From NCBI GenBank assembly GCA_013398295.1, contig VZSF01003329.1, positions 62,001 to 126,000 on the forward strand: a stretch of 64,000 bases of DNA, read 5' to 3'. The translations under genes and the position numbers were made by a program. The notes below the pieces were generated by a model that had not been told where the DNA came from, did not search any database, and saw only the letters and a list, made by a program, of their open reading frames with translations. The stretch's first letter is position 1, and the number at the start of each line of letters is the position of its first letter. The stretch comes from Chionis minor (Eukaryota; Chordata; Aves; Charadriiformes; Chionididae). Of the stretch, positions 1 to 11,908 are shown piece by piece.

Positions 1-2093
1 AATATTCTGTGTCACTTAGGCAAAATATGTGGAAAACATAGTGAGTCAAACTGGGACTTTTCCTTTGGAAGGAGAAACATGAGAAACAGAATAAATGTGC
101 AAAACATATTGCTTTTTCTGAATAGCTCCGTAAATATGAATCTATTTAAAACCATGGGGAGAGAGCTTAGCCCAGACCAGCTTCAACTCAGACTTACATG
201 CCATGTACTGAGCATCTTGGGATGAAAATGTTCCTGTGGAAGAAGCTGTTCTACCTCAGCAATAAGACTCTTAGCTACAAAACATTTTCTATTTTCTCCT
301 TGGGGGAAGGGGCAAGGGGCGAGTTCTTTTTCTTCCATGCACACACTCAAATTATTTGGCAATAGACAAATTTATGTGAAAAAAGGTGGAGCTGAGTTAA
401 TGCAGCTTACACTTCGTGTGATTACCGATCACAGTGGGATCACAGTGTGACCTAATGGACACTAAGATCAAGTCTACAGCAAACAAATATAACATCACGA
501 GTATACATAGCCAGAACAGGGGGAAAGCAGAGATAGTAAAATCTACCCAAATGTAAATTCACTACTTATATAAGAATAACATTGACATAAGAGGGAAAAT
601 GTCTAAAATTCTGAATGGATGAGGAGATATAGGAATCTGAACAAAGGATCTTGATGCTGTTTCAGATACCTTGAAGTATTTTGTCTGTCCTCCTGATGCC
701 CCTCCAAAAGGTGGGAGTCACAGTTAGGTCCTGCCAGTCCTGTGTAAAAGTCTTATATGCTGTATGGCATCTAAAAAAACACCAGACGCTCATGTTATGC
801 ACCTGAATTGCTTCTCAGATTTCTGTGCAGTGCCCTGGAGAACATGCAGTCAAAATATATGGAGCAAAAAAAAATCTATCTACATTTAATGTGGAGTTTA
901 GTAAGTAAGGCTGCATCTAAATTGCTTGGTAAGTGTCTCTGTGTCAGGCTGGCAAGTCCTAGTCCCCTTATCATTCAAGTCAGAGGCCTGTTAGGAGTGC
1001 AGAGTGGTGGCTTTCCAGCCTACACACCTGAGTTCCCTTTCCATAAAAGAAATTGTTCATTTTTTTCAAAGGAATATATTACTAAATTTAAGCTCCTGCC
1101 AGGAAAGGTTTGGGCAAAATGTCTTTTTACTTCATACTAAGAATGTGGCAACTGAAGTAGACTTCATAATCTGGTCCGATTTTTAAGAAAACTGTAGGAA
1201 AAAGGTGAGCAATAAGACTTGCCTGTGTGTAACATGCATGAAATTGGTATTCATTATCCCAGACTGTCTGTTGCACAAAAAGACACTGATCTAATATGTG
1301 TCAGGCCATAATATAGAAAATGGAAGATTGCTTGCATTTTCCTCTTCATGGCTGCTTTCTCTGTACTTTCAATCAGATTTTCTGGCAGCAATAAAAGTAT
1401 AACACAAATTTCTCTTCATTTCAAACTGTTACAATAACAGATTAAAATTCCACACTTTGTCAGCAGTCAAATAAAGCACTTAAACCTAGGTAGTGTGAAA
1501 ACATTGCAAGGCATGTGAACATTGAACTGAATAAAATATAAAAGACGTAATCTAGATAAAGGTAATTCATCTGTTAAGTGTAACATGCGCCTGATGCAAT
1601 CATAAATGTCAAGTTGTTTAAATAAACCACAAACTTCAACATATTTATATGTACGTAATTTAAAAGCAAATTAGAAATCACAGAAACTACATAAAGGCTA
1701 TTACATATTGCTAGCAAAGGTTAATTGATGAATTTACCATATGATACTAAAATGTATCAATAAATAATAAATCAAAGAATAATGAATCCAATCCATATTG
1801 TAAAGTGCAATGTTTATTCTAAATTTCTAGTGCAGTTAATCTTGAATCCCAACAGAAAATTGTGCTTCCTTTGCAAGTCTTTGTTAATCAGTAAGTCCAG
1901 GTTTATGCTGATCAAAGAAATCAATGAACATCAGTCAAAAGTCCAGCAAAGTACAATCATCGGTAAGATAAGTATGTAAAAAACTACTGAATTATTTACA
2001 TGCCAATGACATGAAAAGTTGCCTTCTTATATGTTGATATTATACTGTTAAACTTTTTTCATTTGTTCCATATGCAAACATAAAATATCACAG
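1..2093. other. Unique AT-rich non-coding DNA
   Basis: I see no gene, RNA or recognisable repeat here. The longest open frames (808-1140 and 1782-1979, plus strand) are short, have no familiar motif and no convincing splice context, and are typical of chance openings in AT-rich DNA. Confidence 0.6.
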
Positions 2094-2783
2094 GAAAAGA
2101 AAAGAAAAGAAAAGAAAAGAAAAGAAAAGAAAAGAAAAGAAAAGAAAAGAAAAGAAAAGAAAAGAAAAGAAAAGAAAAGAAAAGAAAAGAAAAGAAAAGA
2201 AAAGAAAAGAAAAGAAAAGAAAAGAAAAGAAAAGAAAAGAAAAGAAAAGAAAAGAAAAGAAAAGAAAAGAAAAGAAAAGAAAAGAAAAGAAAAGAAAAGA
2301 AAAGAAAAGAAAAGAAAAGAAAAGAAAAGAAAAGAAAAGAAAAGAAAAGAAAAGAAAAGAAAAGAAAAGAAAAGAAAAGAAAAGAAAAGAAAAGAAAAGA
2401 AAAGAAAAGAAAAGAAAAGAAAAGAAAAGAAAAGAAAAGAAAAGAAAAGAAAAGAAAAGAAAAGAAAAGAAAAGAAAAGAAAAGAAAAGAAAAGAAAAGA
2501 AAAGAAAAGAAAAGAAAAGAAAAGAAAAGAAAAGAAAAGAAAAGAAAAGAAAAGAAAAGAAAAGAAAAGAAAAGAAAAGAAAAGAAAAGAAAAGAAAAGA
2601 AAAGAAAAGAAAAGAAAAGAAAAGAAAAGAAAAGAAAAGAAAAGAAAAGAAAAGAAAAGAAAAGAAAAGAAAAGAAAAGAAAAGAAAAGAAAAGAAAAGA
2701 AAAGAAAAGAAAAGAAAAGAAAAGAAAAGAAAAGAAAAGAAAAGAAAAGAAAAGAAAAGAAAAGAAAAGAAAAGAAAAGAAAG
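2094..2783. repeat. Perfect (GAAAA)137 pentanucleotide microsatellite
   Basis: From 2094 to 2778 the plus strand is 137 uninterrupted copies of GAAAA, followed by a shortened last unit ending at 2783. I saw no substitution or phase shift along the tract. One strand is pure purine and the other pure pyrimidine, a composition known to favour triplex or slipped structures. The minus strand translates in more than one frame as an endless Phe/Ser/Leu repeat, which is a consequence of the repeat and not a protein. Perfect homogeneity over about 690 bp points to recent expansion, or to an assembler filling in a repeat of uncertain length. Confidence 0.97.
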
Positions 2784-5089
2784 CACATGCTTAAAACTAA
2801 ACTCCTTCTAATTTATATTGAAATTGCCTGATGGTATAAATACAGATAATGTATAATCCTCTTCTTGATTTACAATCAATTTTTATGTTATCTTAGCAAA
2901 ATGATAAAACAATAATAATCATTGTACCCTATAAATCATAATGTTATTTTAAGTTTCTTTCTCTGTGAAAGTGCCTGTCTTGTAGGCTGCAAAAAACCAT
3001 GCATTATCTGAAAAACTTTATTCTTGGCATACTTGCATTCTTTGTTATAGCATAGTTCCTGTTAAAGTAGTTGAATTAATTTTCTGATGTCAGTAACAAG
3101 GCGAGCTGGAGAACAACAATTCTGTTTTGCAAAACTTGAGTATTTAACACCTTTATACTCCTACACTGGACTGAAACCTAGATATTTTGTATTTTTTTCT
3201 TATTAAAAAAGTGTCAAAATGCATGTTTTTAAAGGAGAAGGGATAAGTTCAGCTTTCCTCCTTGTGTTCCTCTTCTATGGGCTGGTTTCTATCTCTTTCT
3301 CATCATTTTGTCGTAAATGACTGGAAAGCTTGTGAACCAAAAATCTCACTATAAAAATTTTCCCGCGTGATTTTTTCCCTCACAAGTGTTATGGCTCAAA
3401 TGAAAGAGTGTATTATAAAAAAGCACACCAACATGCAAATGCTCTGATTAGTATTTACAGACCCTATCTTTAAAACCAACTAAACCACACAAACAGTAGA
3501 AAAATTCTTAATGCAACTTTTAAGTAATTCATAGTTTCAAGTTCAAAAAAAATGCTCTCTCAAAAGTACGTAATGTAACATAATCAAATGATCACTTGGG
3601 TACTAGAAGAGAAAATCTTTGTTACTTATCCACCGAACCCATTGATCCACTGAATTTTTTAGTTCTTTTGGAAGTTCACAATACCTGATCACTCAGTCTA
3701 AATAAAATTTAAGATTTCATTCAGGACAATATTACCTATCTTGTTCTCTTTTTCTTTAATCTTTTTCAAGATTAAAAACTTGAGACATACTGAGTTATTT
3801 GTCTACATAAGTTCTTACATATGATAGTAAGTAGGACCGATACAGAACAGGAAATGAACTATTCCAGTCCATTCCAACACCTTATGGCAACTTGCACACA
3901 GTCTGCCTTTTGGCATTTGCCCAGAAGTTTTGGACTAACTTAGCTGTTTCTTTCTGACAACATAACATGTGAATCTCAATTTGCTTCTGAACTGAAATCA
4001 GCTATGGGTGATTCCTTCCTTAAGAAGGAAGTATTTCCATGACATCAGTGTCCCAAACTTCATTCAGAAAGGCAGCATTTTCAGGTTATCTAGTATTTAT
4101 ACGTAATACAAAGTTAGTTTGCATTTCTTTTGTCTGCATTTGTATATAAATGTAGCAGAAAGATTCCTTTTTATCAAGATACTTCCTGAGGTATTTATGC
4201 AGCAAGAGTTAATACTCTAGTTCTTGTTTTCTGCATACTGAAATTCTAAAGCATATATAATCATGGCTGAGCTTTTCCTTTGAAATTGCAGAAGCTTGTT
4301 TTTGTTTATGATCTGTCTCGAGTCTGTATAACAGACTGTCCAGGCCGTACAACAGTTTGTTTTCCAGTCTGTTTAGATGATGTACTGTTATCTGCAGTTG
4401 TTTGTTTATTTGTATTTCATCTTTAGGAGAATCTGGTATGCACCAGACAGCTTTGTCCTGATAAAACCATCTTATTAGAGCTTGGTATTCCTGTCTGAGT
4501 TTCTCCTTGTGCTTTCATTTTCTTTGTTGCAAAGAAAACTGAAGTAAGCTTGGCCCAGCTTTAACATCGCTTTAATGTTATACATACAATGTTTCTTATT
4601 ATTTACAAGCTTTTTATTTTAGAACATTGCTACAGAGAATATTTTTAGCATGTTAGATATTTCCTCCAACACTTCACTTGTAATATATAAGAAGCTTTGT
4701 TTTATGTTTAAAACCAAACATTGTTCAACAGTTAGCAGTATTAATATTATTAATCAAGTTTATAAACACCTGTCTTACAAAAAATTTAAGGATAAAACAA
4801 TAAACAATCCTTCTTTCAGGCTTATTTTAGATTCAATCTTTTTTCTACTGTTTGTGCAATGGCAGGTTTTATGCTAAAAAAAAAAAAAGGCTTAAAAAAG
4901 CCCTTTATTTAAAAAACCCTCAAATGTAGTTCAAATATTTGAAAAATTAAAATACTATCCTACTAGTTTGTAAATTACTTATCTAGACCTGGTGAAATTT
5001 ACCCTGAAGTACTTAGACTTCAACCTGGTGAAGCAATAAAAAAAAAATAGTGCAAGACAATTAAGTTTCCAGATTACTAAGAGGACAAG
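2784..5089. other. Unique AT-rich non-coding DNA
   Basis: No gene or repeat family is recognised. Small features only: a 7-bp-arm hairpin at 4321-4337 and an A-run near 4877-4888. The 4650-4877 open frame has no recognisable content. Confidence 0.55.
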
Positions 5090-5720
5090 CATGAAGTTTA
5101 CCTATAAGAAGAAATGACAGAGTATTATAGGACAATCATCATTCCTTCAAACTCAGAAAACTGCTGGAACAGACTGTCTGTTGGTAAGGAAACAAAAGAT
5201 AGCAAGAGGCTAAGTAACAGTCAAGACTTTGTCAAGAACGAATTATGTCATTCCAAAGAAACTTCAACCTGTAGTAAGGGATTAAAAGAATAGTTGTCAT
5301 ATACCATAATGTATGTAATGCATGTGACACTGCCACACATCATGTTCTCCCTAAAAAATGAGTGAAAGTTCATCTAGGTCAAAATATTATGAGTTGAATA
5401 CACAGTTAGCTGAAGATCCATACTGAAAAAGTAGGTATCATCATGCAGTGTTAAAATTGAAAGCTGTGTCAAGTGGTCTTCCACGGGAGTTTGTTCTGAA
5501 ATGGGCATTATTTAATATTCTTATTAATTATCTGGACAGTGGAATAGAGGCAATGTTTATTAAGTTTACAGATATTACCAAACTCAAAGTGGATGCAAGC
5601 ACATTGAAGCACAGGGTTAGAATTCAAAATGATTTACAAAGGAGAAAACAGCATGAAGTAAATAGCGTGCAATTCAAAATGGGACCAGGGCAAGATATCA
5701 CTTTAAATTAGATATAAATA
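5090..5720 (+). mobile_element. Ancient CR1-like LINE relic, ORF2 reverse-transcriptase region
   Basis: The plus strand follows the order of the CR1 ORF2 reverse transcriptase. A 'FVKNE' stretch near 5230 corresponds to the usual region upstream of the fingers. A degraded counterpart of the 'FDTVPH' motif lies around 5320-5345. From 5448 to 5711 an 87-residue open frame keeps the 'V-SG-P', 'LF-I-IN-LD-GIE' and 'KF-D-TKL' pattern of the palm. The catalytic F-A-D-D box is changed to F-T-D-I, so the enzyme is dead. Frame changes and small deletions occur upstream. It resembles the old CR1 lineages shared by turtles and archosaurs. The subfamily is not assigned and both edges are approximate. Confidence 0.72.
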
Positions 5721-6350
5721 ACCACAAGTACAACACTGAAATCCATGAGTTAGGCGGCAGTGCTCCTGAAGAATACTGAAGCACTGTCTAGCTTAGTTAC
5801 ACACAGTGAGTATCTAGCACTGTTCAATATACCCTATGGTATTGTGCTTGCCCTACAGGATCCTCTCCAGAAAAGCACGTCACTGTTAGCCTTCTGTCTT
5901 ACCTCGGGGTCACATCTGCATGTCTCAGGTATGCTAGGGCTTCTCAAATGGCCCTCGGTGTCTGTATGTGTGGGTAACAGCCAATGGAGACCGGAGGGCT
6001 ATGTAGGTCACGTGAAAGTAGGCATACACGTGTTGTCAAATGAATAGCTCTTCAGGCTACATTGGGCTTGATCTGGTGACCTCCAGATGCCATTTCAGGA
6101 AAGTATAGGTTTCTGACTGGTGCTCTGTCATACCTGGCAGTCCTATCTGGATCTTTCGGATACATTGGATGCTTCAGATGACATTAGGCACCTATGTGTG
6201 GGCAGTTAAATCAGGTCTTATATTTCCAGTGGGTATTGCGGATTCACATTGACCTGTGTTCAGCAATTCGGCTGTGTGTGTCAAAAGCCTGACAGCACAT
6301 TTAGACATTTAGGCTTAGACAGTCTGAGATGAATTTCATCCTGATTACAT
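5721..6350. other. Unclassified block, richer in GC and CpG than its surroundings
   Basis: This stretch directly follows the CR1 relic and contains more CG dinucleotides and GC than the DNA either side (for example around 5950-6040). The 5760-6047 open frame has no motif I know. It may be an old repeat of unrecognised type, more of the adjacent element, or a conserved non-coding segment. I cannot tell which. Confidence 0.35.
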
Positions 6351-9300
6351 GAAAAGGCTCCATTTGGTTACCTTATCAGGACTGAGCTAATGTATCAGAA
6401 AAGAAGAATCTAGAGAAATTTGTTATACCAAAAGTTTTCAATCCCAAAACATAGGAAAGGTTTCTACCAAAGGCTGATTTCATTGTCTGTGTGGCAAGGG
6501 CAAGAAGTACGGCTCTTAAATTGTGGAAAGTTAGATTTAGTTTAGGCACAAAAAAACCCCTTTTGATCTCTACAGATGCTGAAGATTGTCTTCTAATATT
6601 GCGGAATTTCTATCAATGGAAATTTCCAAAAACAAGTTAGAGAAATAGCTACCATGAATGATTTAAGTCTAATTTATTCTGGCTTAAGGACAAACTATTA
6701 GACCTCTCAAAATGTTTTTCAATCTGCTTTCTGTAAGTCTATAATCTTAAAGTATAATTAAGATAACTTCTCTTCCTTCTTTTATGCTTTGGTATTGATA
6801 TTGTTGACATTTAAATTATCATCATTTAGATTTTGTGTTACCATTTTAACTAAAATGTGACAGGTTATACCAGGTTATCCCTCTTAGAGCTGTACTTATG
6901 GGATGTCCATAGCCAGACAAATAGCACTTCACAACTCTCTATTTCAGTCTGACAGATGAAGAATCTAAACATCTTTGTGGGGGGCAGGGGAGAGCGCAGG
7001 GGGGCAGGTCTTCTGCATTTTACAGGAGTAATTACAGCTGCCCATATATTTTCAAACAATGCAAAAGGCAATATAACAGAAGTTAAGTCTATAAAAAATA
7101 GACTTTGACCCAACTTAGGCTTTCTTGAAAATTAATGTCAGATGGTGAATTACTGAAAAAATATGTTTTGAACGACTTGGATAAAATTCTCAGAAAGACA
7201 ACTGGAAATGTATGACTACAATGTTATTCTAGAAACATTAAAGATAAGATACCTCAATAATAGGCACATATAGAAAAAAAAGAAAGCACAGAAGAGAATT
7301 TTCTACTTTAAATTTTGTTTTCAAGCATTTATATTAAACAGTGCCCATGTTAGGAAAATTATTAGCTTTTACTGCCTCACTTCCTGTCTAATTATTTTAT
7401 GGTCCGCATTCTTTCTCTTTTTTGTCAGGTTCACAAGGATTTTTTGAAGTTTGTAACACCAATGTCTTCCACAGTGTTTCAAGGGCACATTTCTGCACAT
7501 GGAAAACTGATGGGACATTACAGTTGTGCACTGGGATGCTAACATCAGATCATTGCAGGGATTTATTCCCCTATCTGCCAGAGTATGGTGAAGCAAACAT
7601 TTGGCCACTGTGTCTGAAGAGGTCTGATTCGGAGGACAAGTACATCTATTTCATATCTTGGGGAGCATATTTAGGGCACTAGGTACTGCTGCGGCACTCC
7701 ACACTCATAACCTTCACCCAACAAGTAACAGCTGCACTTTGGGCCAAGTTCTGTGATCCTGATGGATTCGTGCTGGCTTCCACATTAACCTTTGGTTGCC
7801 AGACTTTATAACTGTTTTCCTGTGATCAGTTACTCTTCTCCAGTTTCTTCTCTCTCAAGTGTCTTTCCTTCTAAATCCTCCTTCTGGAGTGCCTCAGATA
7901 GGGTCCTTAAGAGGACCACAAATCACTTGAGTGGCTCAAATTAATGTTTCCTTTTCCTCAAATGAAATAATGAACTTCCTTTTCTAGACTGAGTCTGAAA
8001 AGATGCCTGTTCTGGAAAAAACAAGCAGGAATACTAGCTAACATCCTGGAGAGCAGCCTGGTATCACTGCCAAGAAACAGCTGGCTACTTTAAAGAAAAT
8101 CCTGGATCACATGTGCAGTATAACAGATTATTATAACTTGTGTATTCCAGACAGCTGGAACCAGAGCTCCACCTTATATGACTTTGTATCACTTTTCGAA
8201 ATCCTATTTGTAACATGCGATACTCCTGCAGTTTAGCTAAGATTTAGGAGTATCTCTGTATTTTTAGAGAACTTGCTCCCCATTCTGAAAGATAACCTTC
8301 AGAATTCACTTTAGGATCATATTTTTGAGACTACTATAATTGGTTGAGATTAATTAATTGTCCCTTATGCAAAAACCCAGCATGGTCTGCACAAGACTGC
8401 CTTTGCTTGTTTGAACCTGTAGCTGTCATTTGTTTTCTTTATGGAATCATCATCCACTTCTGAAGCAAGATCCTTTCTGAATCAGCAGCTTCACAGTCTG
8501 CCTCTGTCTCTTACAAGTATTTGCTAAACTGTAGCTGCTAAGGAATGTGGGCTCACTGAGCTGAGCATCTGCCAGGAGCTATTTGGCATACGGTCAGGAT
8601 GAGACTGCTACGGAGGCAACATCAATAGACAAACCAACTTCTGTGGTAAATGTGCAGCCCTTGCCTTATTTATACACTGTGTCTCACTATGTGAATTTTA
8701 CACGCAATCTGGCCAGCAGAAGTAGAGAGAGGCTTTTCCCTATTGTCTGACTCTTTGTTGAGATTCTTTCTCCAGAAGATCTTGGCACATCTTCCCACAG
8801 ACTTTGTTGTAAGTACCATGCCTGTGTCTTCCTGTGCAAATAAAAAGGAAAACTTCAACATACTGGTCTCTAAAGGCACTGTGGAGCACTCCAGTTAAAT
8901 CCAAAGGCAGTCCTTGTCTCTGGATAAGCATAGTGCAAGACTCTGTAAAACATTTCAGCAAGTTTCCTTCTTTATGCGGATGAAGACCCAATACAATAAA
9001 AAATAAAAAAAAAGAAGCAAACTAAAAAAGAATGCAGGGTGGTTTGGTTTTTCTTCCTTCTACAGAGCCATTAATTTATATCTCAGAAGTGGATTTCTTA
9101 AGAGTATCTGGGGTCCTTTCTGGAGCTCTTCTGGAGGGTTTATGACATTTCTCACCAAAAATTTAGATAACACATTAGATCTGAGGGAAGTTTTCTTAAT
9201 CTACAGATTAAAATGTCGGTAAAATAATTTCCAAATACTGTAAAGGTATTGTTGTATCCATCAGTCCAGGCTATAATTTGACATTAAGAAACAATAAACC

Positions 9301-11435
9301 AGCATGATGCCCCGCTATTCTCAAATAAACTCTTGGCCCATAACACAATTCTGAAACCCCTTCTGCCACACTTAGGCACATATGTCCTCTTCTCCCATCT
9401 GCTCAGCATTTCACCACTACCTCCAATGTCTGTGTCTAACTGTATGATTGGATTTTCCACGCGTAGCAGCATTTAAGTATCTTAAACCTCCTACTCAGAT
9501 TTTTTTTTTTCAAATACAGTTATTTACTTGTAAAAAACTCAAGGTGCTTAAGTTCTGAAAATCTGTTTGTTATGCTTTAATGAAAGCTTAGTTGCCTGAG
9601 CCTTCAAAGATGAGAGCCTTCCCACAAATTGGTTTGCTGGACAACTGCCAGCTATCCAAATTCTAGTCCTAAACATAACTAGTAGAGGGCAAGGTTCATG
9701 CTACTAATAGGAGGTAATGGAGTCTCATATATTTATACAAGCCCTCAAGTAAGCTCATAAATTACAAGAAAATATGGTATTTTATTTCCTTACAGGTTCT
9801 TGTGATGACTTAACGGTATGAAGAAAAGACTAAGGATGGGCTATGAAAGCAATTGTAATCATTCCTGAAGAAACCTGAAACTAAAATCTGTACATACAGC
9901 TGAATCTATTTTTCTCCTGATAAAAATACACAGACACATTTCCTATTAGAGGCTTGCTCCAGAGGTTAAGGTATATTGAATGAAATTCTTTTTCAAAATT
10001 GAGAGAAAAATATCAATAACAAAGATAAGGACCAAGTAATGCAAAATTGTAATTTGACCCTGCAGACAGGCCCTTAAAGAAAAGAAATAGAATTTCAAGT
10101 CGTCAATCTCTTTATATTAAGTTTGTGTTGAACGAAATGAAAAACTAAACACACAACTAATTGTCTCAGGTTCCATTTTAACAAGTTGCGTAGGGGAGGA
10201 AGGCAGAACTGGAGCAGGGCAACACAGTATGTTAGGAAACAGGGAAGTGGACCAGAGTGAAAATGCAGCCACAGGAACACGTGGGTGCAAAGATAAGTAC
10301 TGCACAAATGCTGGAGCTGACTCATCCCTTCACCAGCTGATGGTGCCTATGGCACTCTCAGGATTATTGTGGAGGGGAATGCAGTAGTGGCAAAGACGGA
10401 AAGGGCAAGTCACAGTATTTCCCCATGTTTCCTGAAAGATGTACAAATTCCTGGACATAGTGGGTCTGAGCAAGGAAGACCTGCTGTCACAATCCTGAAG
10501 CAGGAAAAAAGGGACTCCCGGCCTGCAGCAAGCTATGCCAGAGACAGGGAAAACTGGAAGGGAAAGATAAGAGGAAGGCAGATGTTTGACACTCAGTACC
10601 AGAGAGGAAACCTATACTGTGGCTGTTGAAATAGAGAGATCCCCTGTGAGAACTGTGTCTCAGAAAGCAGCTGCCAAGTCAAATAGCCATTAAATCTCAG
10701 CAGAAACAAACATCATCACGCTATGCTCTGTCTCTTTAGTAGACCCAACAGCAGTTCACACTGGGCTAGTATCAATTGTACCATACTAAGCCTGGACAAA
10801 AACACAGGTCAGAGTGACAAAAGCATGCACTTTTAATTAAGCAGTTTGAAATGAAATGAAAAATGTACTGGAAAAAAATGAATGAAAAAGCTGGAAAGCT
10901 AGCTTGTGAATTGAACCTGTGTTCTTTGTTATGGTAGCACCTTATTACTCTGCCTTGGTGTAAAACCTAGACTCTACATTGCACTGAGGAGCATTTAAAG
11001 TACATTGGATCTTTATTAATACAAAGCATGTCTTCCGGTTTGGGATAGTGATGTTTTTTTTCATCCCCAGTCCCTTCTCTGTTGCTTCTGAATACCTACG
11101 CAAGAGGCTATGACGTGACTTCACAGACCTGGTCGTACCCTCTGTGCAGAGAAACCCTGTCAGAAAGTTAGGTGAATGAGAAATGCACAATGCTTCATTC
11201 TACAGAAGGGACCCATTCCTCATTTGAGGTAAAACAGAACCAATTTTGTTCAGTAATTCTCCTTTTTAGCCAGGCCTCTTCTAACTGCTGAAATTAACTG
11301 CATGTTTTGCAGAAAATGTTCGCTTTCAGACTGACAAGACCCATGTTTATAGTTGATGCCAAGGCGTGGTATGCAGAGAGGCACTTTCTTATACTTATTG
11401 CTGTAAAAACCAAAGCAAATCAACTTTGTTATTTG
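6351..11435. other. Unique AT-rich non-coding DNA
   Basis: No gene is supported over about 5 kb. A pyrimidine tract followed by CAG occurs just upstream of an 86-residue open frame at 7422-7682, but the peptide has no recognisable domain and there is no clear donor. An A-rich run lies at about 8994-9030. A somewhat purine-rich block (10330-10640) has an 86-residue open frame with no recognisable family. Confidence 0.55.
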
Positions 11436-11546
11436 CCTCGTTGGAGGGTTGTAAGCAGAAAAGTGTAGAGGGGTCACACCTGCTGGGAGGACAAGCAAGC
11501 CAAAACTGACCAACAGGGTATTCCATCCCATCTGCCTCATGCTCAG

Positions 11547-11553
11547 TATAAAA
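11547..11553 (+). promoter_or_regulatory. TATA box of the 11.4-11.9 kb LTR
   Basis: TATAAAA preceded by CATGCTCAG, in the position expected for the LTR core promoter about 230 bases upstream of the polyadenylation signal. Present-day activity is unknown. Confidence 0.6.
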
Positions 11554-11782
11554 GCTGAGGCGTCAAAGAGTCAGCCCTCTGTCTTCAATGGCCAGTGTCT
11601 GAGGAGGACTCTATCTGTTCATTTGCCTTTGATCCTGAATCCAGATCTGGAATCTAGTTCCTGTCCATCACTGAGTCCAGTCTGGGACCTCCCCAGTGCC
11701 TGCTGGTGACGTGATTGTCATCCCGGAAGCTTGATACAGTTTTGTATATATTTCACAATTTTCTTTTATTTATTAATATTTC

Positions 11783-11788
11783 ATTAAA
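11783..11788 (+). terminator. ATTAAA polyadenylation signal of the LTR
   Basis: ATTAAA in the T-rich R region, downstream of the LTR TATA box on the same strand. It is the usual variant signal of this type of bird LTR. Confidence 0.6.
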
Positions 11789-11908
11789 GTAGTTTAGTTC
11801 CTTGTAAACTTGTCTTTTCTCTCTACGTACCTCCTCCCTTTGAAAAGAGAGTTGGGGAAAGCATCTGTCCTTCTGCCTGATCGGGCCAATCCGGCCCAAA
11901 CCACAACA

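Larger units (their letters stand above)
11436..11908 (+). mobile_element. Solo LTR of an avian endogenous retrovirus (probably ERVL-like), plus strand
   Basis: The block has LTR order on the plus strand. A U3-like GC-richer part carries an ATTCCAT box near 11519 and a TATAAAA box at 11547-11553. A T-rich stretch then holds an ATTAAA polyadenylation signal at 11783-11788, and the 3' edge ends CCACAACA at 11908. The layout matches an avian LTR family I recall as ERVL-related. The 5' edge lacks a clear matching TG end, so it is probably truncated or diverged and is placed only approximately. There is no gag-pol-env sequence on either side, so it is a solo LTR or fragment. The family assignment is from memory. 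Confidence 0.72.

Noticed and set aside
2048..2788. 246- and 232-codon minus-strand open frames of Phe/Ser/Leu repeats
   Set aside because: They are translations of the AAAAG microsatellite, which is open in several frames. No protein is implied.
4889..4902. GGCTT/AAGCC hairpin followed by T-rich DNA, resembling a bacterial terminator
   Set aside because: The DNA is from a vertebrate nuclear genome and no transcript ends here. This is a chance structure in AT-rich sequence.
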